Source: Serratia sp. M24T3 (lineage in GTDB: Bacteria > Pseudomonadota > Gammaproteobacteria > Enterobacterales > Enterobacteriaceae). From it: 64,000 bases of DNA. This document shows, piece after piece, positions 42,632-50,553 of the stretch. The notes below the pieces were generated by a model. It made no database searches. It had not been told where the DNA came from and worked only from the letters and a program-made list of their open reading frames with translations. The stretch is from assembly GCF_000257645.1 (NCBI RefSeq), contig NZ_AJHJ01000008.1:112499-176498 (forward strand). The letters run 5' to 3'. Position 1 is the first letter of the stretch. Every line of letters starts with the position of its first letter. The position numbers and the translations under genes were made by a program.

Positions 42632-43189
42632 ATGAAGGAAACTGATGCCCGCGCGTTGCAATGGCCTGCACTGATGGCCCGCGCGCAGGCAGGCGATAGA
42701 AAAGCCTATAACCAACTGCTAAAAGCGATGGTGCCAGCCATCAGGGTATTCGTGCGCAAAAAAATCAGCGACGAGGTGTTGGTGGAGGACGTTATTCAGG
42801 AGACGTTGATCACCATTCATCGCGTTCGTCATACCTATGATCCCCAACGTCCGATTTTACCTTGGGTCGCGGCCATTACTTCGGCGCGAGCTATCGATGC
42901 GTTACGCCAGTACGGGCGCAGGCAAGAGGTTCAGGACGAAGACGCCGTATTTAATTATCCCGTTGAACATGGCGGTGCCGAGCAGGATTTGCATGAAGAA
43001 TTAAGCGGTTATCTGGGAGTCTTGCCGCAACGCCAGCGTGAGATGGTGGAGTTTGTACACCTGCGCGAAAAAAGCCTGGCGCAGGTTGCCGATGAAAATA
43101 ATCTTTCTGTTTCGGCGGTAAAATCATTATTGCATCGCGCGATGCTCAGCCTTCGTAAATACGGAAGGGATAATCATGAGAAGCCATGA
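42632..43189 (+). CDS. ECF sigma factor
   Basis: 185-residue extracytoplasmic-function sigma factor. Region 2 is VLVEDVIQETLITIHRVRHT with YDPQRPILPWVAAITSARAI, where RPILPW(V/L) is the core-binding and -10 melting stretch. Region 4 is LPQRQREMVEFVHLREKSLA and SVSAVKSLLHRAMLSLRKY with a standard helix-turn-helix. It resembles the SigF group paired with DUF1109/NrsF anti-sigmas, involved in responses to metals and oxidative stress. It overlaps the anti-sigma gene by 14 bases and lies 84 bases after the DsbD-like gene, so it is likely autoregulated within this run. Confidence 0.9.
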   Translation: MKETDARALQWPALMARAQAGDRKAYNQLLKAMVPAIRVFVRKKISDEVLVEDVIQETLITIHRVRHTYDPQRPILPWVAAITSARAIDALRQYGRRQEVQDEDAVFNYPVEHGGAEQDLHEELSGYLGVLPQRQREMVEFVHLREKSLAQVADENNLSVSAVKSLLHRAMLSLRKYGRDNHEKP

Positions 43190-43817
43190 CCCATTAATCG
43201 ATAAACTTAGCGCATCGGCCCAGCCGGTGAAACGCATCTGGCCGACGAGCTGGCGGGTGGCAGCCTGGATAGCCGCAGTGTTGCCCTGCGGCATGCTGAC
43301 TAGCTGGGGCTTACACAATAAATTTACCGATTGGTCGCAAACTGGCTCTCTTTTGGCGATCCTTTCTCTGCTGCTGGCTTTCGTTATCGGCGCTATCGCG
43401 ATTGCTGCGGCCTTTAATCTGAGTATCGCCGGGCGGCAGCCGATGAAATTAAAATGGGCAGCACTGCTCGCCGTGATCTGGCTGGCGGTCAACCTGCTCA
43501 ATACCTCTTTTTCCAGCGATCACGCGGGGATAGGCAAGTTCGGAGAAGGGCTGCATTGCTATCTTTTTATGTTGTCGGCTAGCCTGCCGATGATCGTTAT
43601 TTCAATTGTTGGCCTTTACCGCACCCGTTCTCTCTATCCCGGGCAAACTCTTGCGCTGGCTGGGTGTGGCATTGCGTTCATGTCATCAACGCTGCTTACG
43701 CTGTGTCATGATATTCACCTGCACAGCCTGGATTTTGCCATGCATCTCGCCGCGGGTGTTACCATAGTTATCATTACCATGCTTTCCGGGCGTCGATGGA
43801 TTCGTTTGAGCGAATAG
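43176..43817 (+). CDS. NrsF-type membrane anti-sigma factor (DUF1109)
   Basis: 213-residue protein with six predicted membrane segments, starting MRSHDPLIDKLSASAQPVKR, a polar N-terminal tail that would hold the sigma factor, then AAWIAAVLPCGMLTSW and further helices to the end. Two Cys-containing places, EGLHCYLFM (about residue 129) and LTLCHDIHLHSLDFAMH (about 175), match the conserved Cys/His positions that let NrsF sense metals or oxidants and release SigF. Translationally coupled to the sigma gene by overlapping start and stop. Confidence 0.87.
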   Translation: MRSHDPLIDKLSASAQPVKRIWPTSWRVAAWIAAVLPCGMLTSWGLHNKFTDWSQTGSLLAILSLLLAFVIGAIAIAAAFNLSIAGRQPMKLKWAALLAVIWLAVNLLNTSFSSDHAGIGKFGEGLHCYLFMLSASLPMIVISIVGLYRTRSLYPGQTLALAGCGIAFMSSTLLTLCHDIHLHSLDFAMHLAAGVTIVIITMLSGRRWIRLSE

Positions 43818-43831
43818 ACTGAGGAGTGACA

Positions 43832-44332
43832 ATGACTACTGAACCTATTGCAGTTGGCATCGCAAACTTAGGTGATCTGAACGGGATTATGCTGTTACAG
43901 GAGCAAAATCTGGCGATCAACAATGGCACACTTTCCTCGGGTCTTGCTGAAGAAACCATTAAGTTAATGATGCAGGAGATGCCGATTATCGTGACGCGGC
44001 AAGGGGATGACGTCGTGGGTTTTATGATGTCAGCCACGTTGGAACGTAATGCGAATATACCCATCGTGCATGCCATGCTTTCGGTTTATCGCGGTGGGGA
44101 TAATGCGTATCTCTATGGGCCGGTCTGCGTTAGCGAAAAAGCCAGAAATAAAGGCTTGGCAAAGAAAATGTTCGAAGAGTTGAAATTACAGATTAAAGGG
44201 CGGCAAGGCGTGTTATTTATTCGTAATGATAATGCGCCTTCGATCAATGCCCATAAAAATATGGGCATGCAAGCCGTGGCGGAATTTAGTTATAACGATG
44301 CTGCATACACCGTATTTTCATTCTTTAGCTGA
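43832..44332 (+). CDS. GNAT-family N-acetyltransferase
   Basis: 166-residue acetyltransferase. The acetyl-CoA loop is in VCVSEKARNKGLAKKMFEEL (about residues 91-110; R/K-x-x-G-x-G/A pattern altered to RNKGLAK), preceded by a beta-strand with AYLYGPVCV and followed by FIRNDNAPSINAHKNMGMQA, the typical N-x-x-A/S-x-x-x-H/Y-x-x-G ending. The acceptor is unknown. ATG 43832 has GAGGAG five bases upstream and follows the anti-sigma gene by 14 bases, so it may be the last gene of that operon. The function may be unrelated. Confidence 0.82.
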   Translation: MTTEPIAVGIANLGDLNGIMLLQEQNLAINNGTLSSGLAEETIKLMMQEMPIIVTRQGDDVVGFMMSATLERNANIPIVHAMLSVYRGGDNAYLYGPVCVSEKARNKGLAKKMFEELKLQIKGRQGVLFIRNDNAPSINAHKNMGMQAVAEFSYNDAAYTVFSFFS

Positions 44333-44388
44333 AATATCATCTGCGATGACTTAATAGCGCAGCTATTTCCGCCACTATTATATATGTA

Positions 44389-45069
44389 TTAATTCGCTAG
44401 CTGCTTCAGCAACGCTTCTGCCGTAGCGGCTGACGATCCCGGATTCTGGCCGGTAATCAGCAAGCCATCGATGACCACATAAGAGTTCCAGTCATCAGCT
44501 TTGGAATAAATCCCGCCCAGTTTTTTTAGCTCATCCTCAACCAGGAATGGCACCACGTGGGTCAACTGAACTCCTTCCTCTTCCGAGTTGGTAAAGCCTG
44601 TGACTTTCTTGCCAGCGACTAAAGGCTGGCCATTTGCCGCCTTGACGTGGCGCAGTACGCCCGGTGCATGACACACCAGTGCGACAGGTTTTCCTGCACC
44701 GATAAAGGATTCGATCAGCGCTATTGAATGCTGATCTTCTGCCAGATCCCACAGCGGCCCGTGACCTCCAGGGTAAAATACACTGTCAAAATCATCCTGA
44801 GAAACGCTATCCAGACGCACCGTGGTGGCGAGCTGCGCGGTGGCTGCAGCATCGGCTTCAAAGCGGTGGGTCAGCTCAGTCTGGAACATTGGCTCGTTGC
44901 TTTTCGGGTCCAGCGGTGGATTGCCGCCTTTTGGCGAAGCCAGAGTGATCTCCGCGCCTGCGTCCTTGAAAGCGTAATAAGGTGCAGCCAATTCCTCGAG
45001 CCAGAAGCCGGTTTTCTTGCCAGTGTCGCCCAGTTGGTCATGTGAGGTGAGAACCATAAGAATTTTCAT
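44389..45069 (-). CDS. DJ-1/PfpI-family protein (Hsp31-like glyoxalase)
   Basis: 226-residue class I glutamine-amidotransferase-like protein of the type found as HchA-like chaperone/glyoxalase III. The nucleophile elbow is ALVCHAPGVLRH with Cys near 135. The Glu of the active site is in the N-terminal GFWLEELAAPYYAFKDAG (about 22-39), and the oxyanion region is FYPGGHGPLWDL. The C-terminal GQNPGSSAATAEALL is shared with this group. It probably removes methylglyoxal or protects proteins from glycation. AGGAATTAACA precedes ATG. It is divergent from a LysR gene, its likely regulator, across 170 bases. Confidence 0.88.
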   Translation of the reverse strand: MKILMVLTSHDQLGDTGKKTGFWLEELAAPYYAFKDAGAEITLASPKGGNPPLDPKSNEPMFQTELTHRFEADAAATAQLATTVRLDSVSQDDFDSVFYPGGHGPLWDLAEDQHSIALIESFIGAGKPVALVCHAPGVLRHVKAANGQPLVAGKKVTGFTNSEEEGVQLTHVVPFLVEDELKKLGGIYSKADDWNSYVVIDGLLITGQNPGSSAATAEALLKQLAN

Positions 45070-45239
45070 TGTTAATTCCTTAATTGCTTTAAGAATTTAT
45101 GTAGCGCAGGGGATTTCCCGCTGTCAGCTGTATCACTCAGGGAAACGTCTTCGTTTCGGACAAACGCATCATCTCCCTCAGTGACATATTTCGGAAATTT
45201 ATTTATATTATTTCAGATATTCATATTGGAAATATCTAG

Positions 45240-46160
45240 ATGAAATACGATCTGAATTTACTGCCAGTTTTGGTCGCGCTGATGGAAGAACGCAACGTGA
45301 CTCGCGCCGCTGAACGGCTTGGCATGACGCAACCCGCGCTTTCCAATGCGTTAAATCGTCTACGCGATATGCTGCACGACCCTTTATTTATTCGTGAACG
45401 TTACGGTATGCGCCCGACACAGATGGCCGAGGAGCTGATGCCGGTGATCACAACTGCGCTGGCAAGCCTTGATGATGTGATACAGGGTCAGCAGGAGTTC
45501 GACCCCTCGAAAACCACGCGGCTGTTTACTCTCGCGCCGAACAGTTATGTCGAGTTTGTGCTGATGCCCGCGCTGGTGGCGCGGCTACGCGAGTCTGCGC
45601 CGGGTATTCGTGTTCGGCTGATGCCTTTTGGTAATGACCTGATTGAAACCGGCGTGATTTCCGGCACTACGGATATGGTGCTGGGAAGAATCGTTGATGC
45701 GCCGAATAATATGGTGGTGCAGCATTTAATTGATGAAGGACTGGCGTGCGTGGTGCGTGCCGACCATCCTGAAATTGGCAATCACTTAACGGCTGAACAG
45801 TATGAGCGAATTAAGCATGTTAACGTGCTGCCTCCCGGCCGGATGCGCGCAGGGCTTTATCAGGCTCTGGAACAGCAGGGATTAAAACGCCAGGTCGCCG
45901 TTTCGGTCACCCATTTTTTAGCCGTTCCGGAAATGATCGCCGTCACCGATTATTGCGCCACGCTGCCGGGATTAATTTGCCGACATCTGGCCAAAGACCC
46001 AAGGCTTAAAGTTATTCCTGCTCCCGTCAATCTCGGTACTTTTCCAGTCGAAATGGGCTGGCATGTTCGCTACCGACACGACCCGGCTCATCGCTGGTTG
46101 CGCTCATTGATTGGCAGTCTGGCTAAAGAACTGCTGGCGGGGAGCGAGTCGTCAGCGTAA
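45240..46160 (+). CDS. LysR-family regulator (NodD/NahR-like)
   Basis: 306-residue LysR regulator of the NodD/NahR/LeuO branch: DLNLLPVLVALMEERNVTRA at the start, then LGMTQPALSNALNRLRDML and HDPLFIRERYGMRPT, with FTLAPNSYVEFVLMPALVAR opening the effector domain. Proteins of this branch sense aromatic compounds. No good ribosome site precedes the ATG, but the N-terminus fits the family. It is divergent from the DJ-1-like gene, which is the probable target, and convergent, 7 bases apart, with the AraC-type gene. Confidence 0.87.
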   Translation: MKYDLNLLPVLVALMEERNVTRAAERLGMTQPALSNALNRLRDMLHDPLFIRERYGMRPTQMAEELMPVITTALASLDDVIQGQQEFDPSKTTRLFTLAPNSYVEFVLMPALVARLRESAPGIRVRLMPFGNDLIETGVISGTTDMVLGRIVDAPNNMVVQHLIDEGLACVVRADHPEIGNHLTAEQYERIKHVNVLPPGRMRAGLYQALEQQGLKRQVAVSVTHFLAVPEMIAVTDYCATLPGLICRHLAKDPRLKVIPAPVNLGTFPVEMGWHVRYRHDPAHRWLRSLIGSLAKELLAGSESSA

Positions 46161-46167
46161 AGACGGA

Positions 46168-47145
46168 TCAGTGCGAAGAAACGAACGCCGAGGTTGCATG
46201 AGCCGGAGGGACGGCAAAATTTTCCCGCATGCGGCGAGTCTCTTCCGCAGGCGGTAAGCCAAACAGCCGTTTGAACTCTCGGTTGAATTGCGAAGGGCTT
46301 TCATAGCCAACCGACTGGCTGGCGACTGCCGCGGTAATGCCTTGGCGGACCATCATCAACCGCGCCTGATGTAAACGTGTCGACTTGAGATATTGCATCG
46401 GCGAGGTCTGAGTTATCGCTTTGAAGTGACTATGAAAAGTCGGCACGCTCATGCCTGCTTCCTCGGCCAGTTGGGCCAAATCCAGTCGCGTGGCGTAGGT
46501 TGCATGAATACGCCGTAATGCTTTGCCAATCTTGCCAAATTGGCCCTGCATTCCAAGCGCCGCGCGCATCGCGTTCCCCTGTGCGCCAGACAGAATGCGG
46601 TAATACATTTCGCGCACCAAAGCGGGCCCCAATATTGCCGCATCCAACGGGTTGCCCATCACTTCCAGAAAATGAAGTACTGATAATCTCAACGCAGGGT
46701 CCAGCGGGCTAGACATCATGCTTTCTGGCGAACCAGTGGGCTGTGGAACGCCGTGCCGCTCCATTTCAATGAGCAATTCAGCCGCCAACTGGAAATCCAG
46801 ATGTAAATAAATAGCCAATAAAGGGCTCTTGGGTGAAGCATCTGTTTCCATTACAAACGGCACAGGAACAGAAACCGCCAGATAATGCTGTTGGTCATAA
46901 ACGTAAGTCTTATCGCCAAAATACCCGCGTTTTGAACCCTGACAGACAATGACAATCCCGGGATCGTAAAGCACCGGAGTCCTTGCCAGTGGGCGATTGG
47001 AACGCAGAAAACGCACGTCTGGCAGGGCGGTCAGGTTATAACCCTCGTTTGGAGCCAGTATCAAAAGACGTTCAGCCATGCTTAACGGCACGGCCTCAAA
47101 ACGCCCTGTTTCAGTGCGATTATCCTCCACGGCACGTGTCCTCAT
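46168..47145 (-). CDS. AraC-family regulator (AraC_N type)
   Basis: 325 residues from ATG 47145, or 339 from an in-frame GTG at 47187; neither has a good ribosome site. The N-terminal AraC_N sensor domain contains TPVLYDPGIVIVCQGSKRGY and HYLAVSVPVPFVMETDASP. The C-terminal DNA-binding part has LAQLAEEAGMSVPTFHSHFK and the second helix-turn-helix ITAAVASQSVGYESPSQFNR, ending FKRLFGLPPAEE. Regulators of this type typically sit beside oxidoreductases. It diverges from the SDR gene at 47237, its likely target, with about 90 bases between. Confidence 0.86.
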   Translation of the reverse strand: MRTRAVEDNRTETGRFEAVPLSMAERLLILAPNEGYNLTALPDVRFLRSNRPLARTPVLYDPGIVIVCQGSKRGYFGDKTYVYDQQHYLAVSVPVPFVMETDASPKSPLLAIYLHLDFQLAAELLIEMERHGVPQPTGSPESMMSSPLDPALRLSVLHFLEVMGNPLDAAILGPALVREMYYRILSGAQGNAMRAALGMQGQFGKIGKALRRIHATYATRLDLAQLAEEAGMSVPTFHSHFKAITQTSPMQYLKSTRLHQARLMMVRQGITAAVASQSVGYESPSQFNREFKRLFGLPPAEETRRMRENFAVPPAHATSAFVSSH

Positions 47146-47236
47146 AGTTTTAGGCAATAAAAAGAGAATATCTGGTCTGAAAAACACTCACTCAAGAGAA
47201 TAGTATGCATACATCTCTTAACGAACGGGAGTTTTT

Positions 47237-48070
47237 ATGACTGTTTCTAAAATTATTTTAATCACTGGTGTCAGCAGCGGCTTTGGACGAGCTTTGGCGC
47301 AAGAAGCCTTAAACAGTGGCTATCGCGTAGTAGGCACCGTGCGTAATGACGCTGCAAAAACTGCCTTTGAAGCACTGAATGCTGCACGGGCCTTTGCGCG
47401 TGTTCTTGATGTCACTGATTTTAATGCGATTGAAGGGATTATTGCTGACGTTGAAGCCTCTATCGGGCCGATTGATGTACTGGTTAATAATGCCGGATAC
47501 GGGCACGAAGGCGTGATGGAAGAGTCACCGCTGGAAGACATGAAACGCCAGTTTGATGTCAATGTGTTTGGCGCAGTGGCAATGACCAAGGCCGTGGTTC
47601 CTTTTATGCGCCAGCGTCGCCATGGGCATATCCTCAATATCACCTCGATGGGGGGATTTATCGCCATGCCAGGTATCGCCTATTACTGTGGTAGCAAGTT
47701 CGCTTTGGAGGGGATTTCGGAAGTTTTAGGGAAAGAGCTAAAACCTTTTAATATTGCCGTCACCGCAGTAGCACCGGGCTCCTTTCGAACCGATTGGGCA
47801 GGGCGATCAATGGTCAGGACACCGCGAACGATTGCTGATTACGATCCGTTGTTCGACCCTATTCGCCAGGCGCGAGAAGAGAAAAACGGCAAGCAGCTCG
47901 GCGATCCGGCCAAAGCAGCGCGGGCGATGCTGGTGGCAATTGAGAGCGACTCGCCTCCGGCCCATTTGCTGCTGGGAAGCGACGCATTGGGCCTGGTACG
48001 TGGCAAGCTTAAAGCTTTAGCCAGCGAAATTGATATCTGGGAAAGCGTGACGCGCTCAACGGATGGTTAA
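47237..48070 (+). CDS. Short-chain dehydrogenase/reductase
   Basis: 277-residue classical SDR. The cofactor motif is ITGVSSGFGRALAQEAL (T-G-x3-G-x-G, residues 9-25), NNAG in VLVNNAGYGHEGV (about 84), catalytic Ser in NITSMGG, and YxxxK in YYCGSKFALEGISEVL (about 155-170). The loop AVAPGSFRTDW follows. VGTVRNDAAK suggests NADP preference. Substrate unknown. GGGAG stands five bases before ATG. It is controlled most likely by the divergent AraC-type regulator. A gap of 171 bases separates it from the next gene. Confidence 0.9.
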   Translation: MTVSKIILITGVSSGFGRALAQEALNSGYRVVGTVRNDAAKTAFEALNAARAFARVLDVTDFNAIEGIIADVEASIGPIDVLVNNAGYGHEGVMEESPLEDMKRQFDVNVFGAVAMTKAVVPFMRQRRHGHILNITSMGGFIAMPGIAYYCGSKFALEGISEVLGKELKPFNIAVTAVAPGSFRTDWAGRSMVRTPRTIADYDPLFDPIRQAREEKNGKQLGDPAKAARAMLVAIESDSPPAHLLLGSDALGLVRGKLKALASEIDIWESVTRSTDG

Positions 48071-48241
48071 TATTCAAAGCTTTAGATGTATTTAAAGGGT
48101 TAGCATTTTTAACTCTTCATTCGTATATCTGCACCGGGAAGATTTTATTTGTATTATCATGGCCGTAGACACATGAAGCCTTTATTACGCGTTTTTATAG
48201 ATTTTCTTAAGGCGACAAATGATTATGAAGGAAGGGCATAA

Positions 48242-49180
48242 ATGACCTCGAAGATTACGTTGCTGGTTCTCAATACATTGAGCGAAGAACATCAGGCAGC
48301 TCTGGCGCAGGCCTGTATTACCACATTTGCGGCAACCCCCGAAACGCGTGCGGCTGTCATCAAAGAAAAAGGCGCTGAGTTTACTGCGGTGCTGACCATC
48401 GGCTTGCTGGGTTTGACCCGGGAAGAGATGCTATCTATGCCTTTTCTTAAACTCATCTGCTGTATGGGCGCGGGTTATGAGGGTATTGATGTTCAGGCCG
48501 CTCGTTCATTGGGAATTACCCTCGTAAACGGTCGCGGCACCAATGATAACTGCGCGGCCGATCACGCCATGGGTCTGGTAATAGCGACTATGCGTAATTT
48601 CCGTAAACTCGATCAATTATGCCGCGACGGCGTTTGGCGCACTGCTATTGCTCAGCCGACCAATATTTCCGGCAAGCGAATGGGCATTTTTGGCTTAGGA
48701 ATGATCGGTGAGAAGATTGCCAAACGCGCGGCAGCATTCGACATGGAAATTGGTTATCACAATCGCAATCCAAAGCCGGAATCTACTTACACCTATTTTG
48801 ATCATTTGCTGGCGCTGGCCGAGTGGTGCGATGTATTGGTTTGCGCTGCGCCCGGCGGTGCAGAAACCATGCATATTATTGACTCGGCGGTGCTGTCCAG
48901 GCTTGGTCCTAAAGGTTATCTGATCAATATTGGTCGCGGAAGTCTGGTGGAAACGACTCTGCTTGCCGAGGCGCTACGTGATGGTGTCATTGCGGGTGCC
49001 GGGATTGATGTTTATGAAACCGAGCCGGCGCGCCCCGAGGCGCTGCTTGAACTCGACAACTTGCTCATCACCCCGCATCTCGCCGGATGGTCTCCAGAAG
49101 CAACTCAGGCACAGCTGGATCTCGTATTGGCTAATCTTGACGGATATTTTTCCGGAAATGGTGCAATCACGCCGGTGTGA
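48242..49180 (+). CDS. D-2-hydroxyacid dehydrogenase
   Basis: 312-residue NAD(P)-dependent dehydrogenase. The Rossmann motif is in GKRMGIFGLGMIGEKIAKRA (about 141-160). The catalytic Arg is in NIGRGSLVETTLL, Glu in DVYETEPARPEALL and His in ITPHLAGWSPE, all in the expected order. It resembles GhrB/hydroxypyruvate and glyoxylate reductases. GAAGGAAGGG precedes the ATG. No operon partner is apparent; a strong convergent terminator lies after it. Confidence 0.9.
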   Translation: MTSKITLLVLNTLSEEHQAALAQACITTFAATPETRAAVIKEKGAEFTAVLTIGLLGLTREEMLSMPFLKLICCMGAGYEGIDVQAARSLGITLVNGRGTNDNCAADHAMGLVIATMRNFRKLDQLCRDGVWRTAIAQPTNISGKRMGIFGLGMIGEKIAKRAAAFDMEIGYHNRNPKPESTYTYFDHLLALAEWCDVLVCAAPGGAETMHIIDSAVLSRLGPKGYLINIGRGSLVETTLLAEALRDGVIAGAGIDVYETEPARPEALLELDNLLITPHLAGWSPEATQAQLDLVLANLDGYFSGNGAITPV

Positions 49181-49186
49181 GGAGCA

Positions 49187-49218
49187 GTTAAAACCAACCT
49201 TGGTGGGTTGGTTTTAAC
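49187..49218. terminator. Bidirectional terminator
   Basis: GTTAAAACCAACC ttggtg GGTTGGTTTTAAC, a perfect 13-bp stem six bases past the dehydrogenase stop. It also lies seven bases after the end of the convergent MFS gene, and the TTTTAA arm gives a partial T run each way. Confidence 0.82.
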
Positions 49219-49225
49219 CGGACGA

Positions 49226-50461
49226 TTATTCCACGACAGTAATCTGGCTACGTCGCTTTCTCTCTCTGAGAAATGCGCGTACCAGCCAGAGCCAAAGCAG
49301 GCCACAGGCCAGATTGATCAGGCTGAAACGCAGGCTGCCGCCGCTGAAGTAGGCGGCTTTCGAGCTCTCGATTCCCAGCGCAAACACCAAAATAGTGACC
49401 ATCCCCACCATGGCCGCCACGCTGCCTTTACCGGCACTGCTGGAAAATAGCGTCAGCCGATAAAGCCCGGCATTAATCAGCCCGGTTCCGAAGCCGTAAA
49501 TGCTGAGTCCGGCGGTCAGCCACAGGTAGCTGTGGCTATTCACTGCGGTGGCGATCGCCGCTATGGCTAAACCAAGGATAATTGGCCACGCTCCCAGTTT
49601 AAGCGGTTGCTCAATGGGCAGTCGGCTGGCGAGGCGGCCCAGAGTCAGGTTACCGGCGATCATGGCCACAAAAACCGGGATTTGAAGCAGCGCATAATCC
49701 ATTTGGCTAAGCCCCTGGTCATGGATAAGGATCACTGGCGACAGGGCAACCCAGGCAAGGCAAGGGATCGTCCCAATGCCAATTGCCAGCGAACCGCTCA
49801 TGACTTGTCGATCCTTGAGCAAGATGTAATAGCCTTTTGCCAAAGATTTCACCGAAACTGATGCATTTTTATCTCCTGACGTTTCAGGCATATAGCGCCA
49901 TAGACCCACCAGTGCTAAAGCCGTAACGCCGCCAAACGCCCAGAACATGGTGCGCCAGCCGCTGAAAGAGAGAAACGCGGCTCCGGCGATCGGTCCGGCC
50001 AAGGGAGCGAGCAATGACACGTTGGCCATCAGCGCCATAATTTTCACGCTGAGCGACTCCTCAAAGGCTTCCTGAATCGCGGCATAGCCTACTGCGCCGA
50101 TAAAGCACAGGCTGACGCCTTGTAAAAAACGCATCAAAACGAATTGTTCAATGCTTTGCACCCAGTGGGTTGCAAAACAGGTCAGCATAAAAAATGCTAC
50201 CCCGCAGAGCATTACCGGGCGGCGGCCAAGTTTGTCGGAAAGGGGGCCTAGCAGCCATTGCAGCATAATGCCGCCCATCAGGTAGGCGGTCAGTGAGGCC
50301 GAAACCCACTCTGGCCCGACGTGAAACTCGCTGGTGACCAGCAACATGCCGGGCTGAATCATGTCATGCGCGATATAGGTGGCAAACTCAAACAGCACCA
50401 GCGAGATCGGGAAAATCAACTGTCGACGGGTTAAGCTCGACGCGGGAACAAACACTGACAT
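49226..50461 (-). CDS. MdfA-type MFS multidrug exporter
   Basis: 411-residue MFS drug/proton antiporter that follows E. coli MdfA through most of its length: LFEFATYIAHDMIQPGMLLV (MdfA LYEFSTYIGNDMIQPGML), with the key membrane acidic residues Glu and Asp of that stretch, QWLLGPLSDKLGRRPVMLCG, RFLQGVSLCFIGAVGYAAIQ and SIYGFGTGLINAGLYRLTLF. It lies on the same strand as the siderophore operon, 92 bases downstream of the synthetase gene, so it is a natural candidate for siderophore secretion, although an independent drug-efflux role is possible. GGGGAAGGA precedes ATG. Confidence 0.88.
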   Translation of the reverse strand: MSVFVPASSLTRRQLIFPISLVLFEFATYIAHDMIQPGMLLVTSEFHVGPEWVSASLTAYLMGGIMLQWLLGPLSDKLGRRPVMLCGVAFFMLTCFATHWVQSIEQFVLMRFLQGVSLCFIGAVGYAAIQEAFEESLSVKIMALMANVSLLAPLAGPIAGAAFLSFSGWRTMFWAFGGVTALALVGLWRYMPETSGDKNASVSVKSLAKGYYILLKDRQVMSGSLAIGIGTIPCLAWVALSPVILIHDQGLSQMDYALLQIPVFVAMIAGNLTLGRLASRLPIEQPLKLGAWPIILGLAIAAIATAVNSHSYLWLTAGLSIYGFGTGLINAGLYRLTLFSSSAGKGSVAAMVGMVTILVFALGIESSKAAYFSGGSLRFSLINLACGLLWLWLVRAFLRERKRRSQITVVE

Positions 50462-50553
50462 TGCAAATCCTTCCCCAAAAAATGATAAAAAGCGCGGCCA
50501 CTAGAGCGACCGCGCCAACCTGTTCAGTGTTTATGCTGAGCAGTTGAAAGTTT

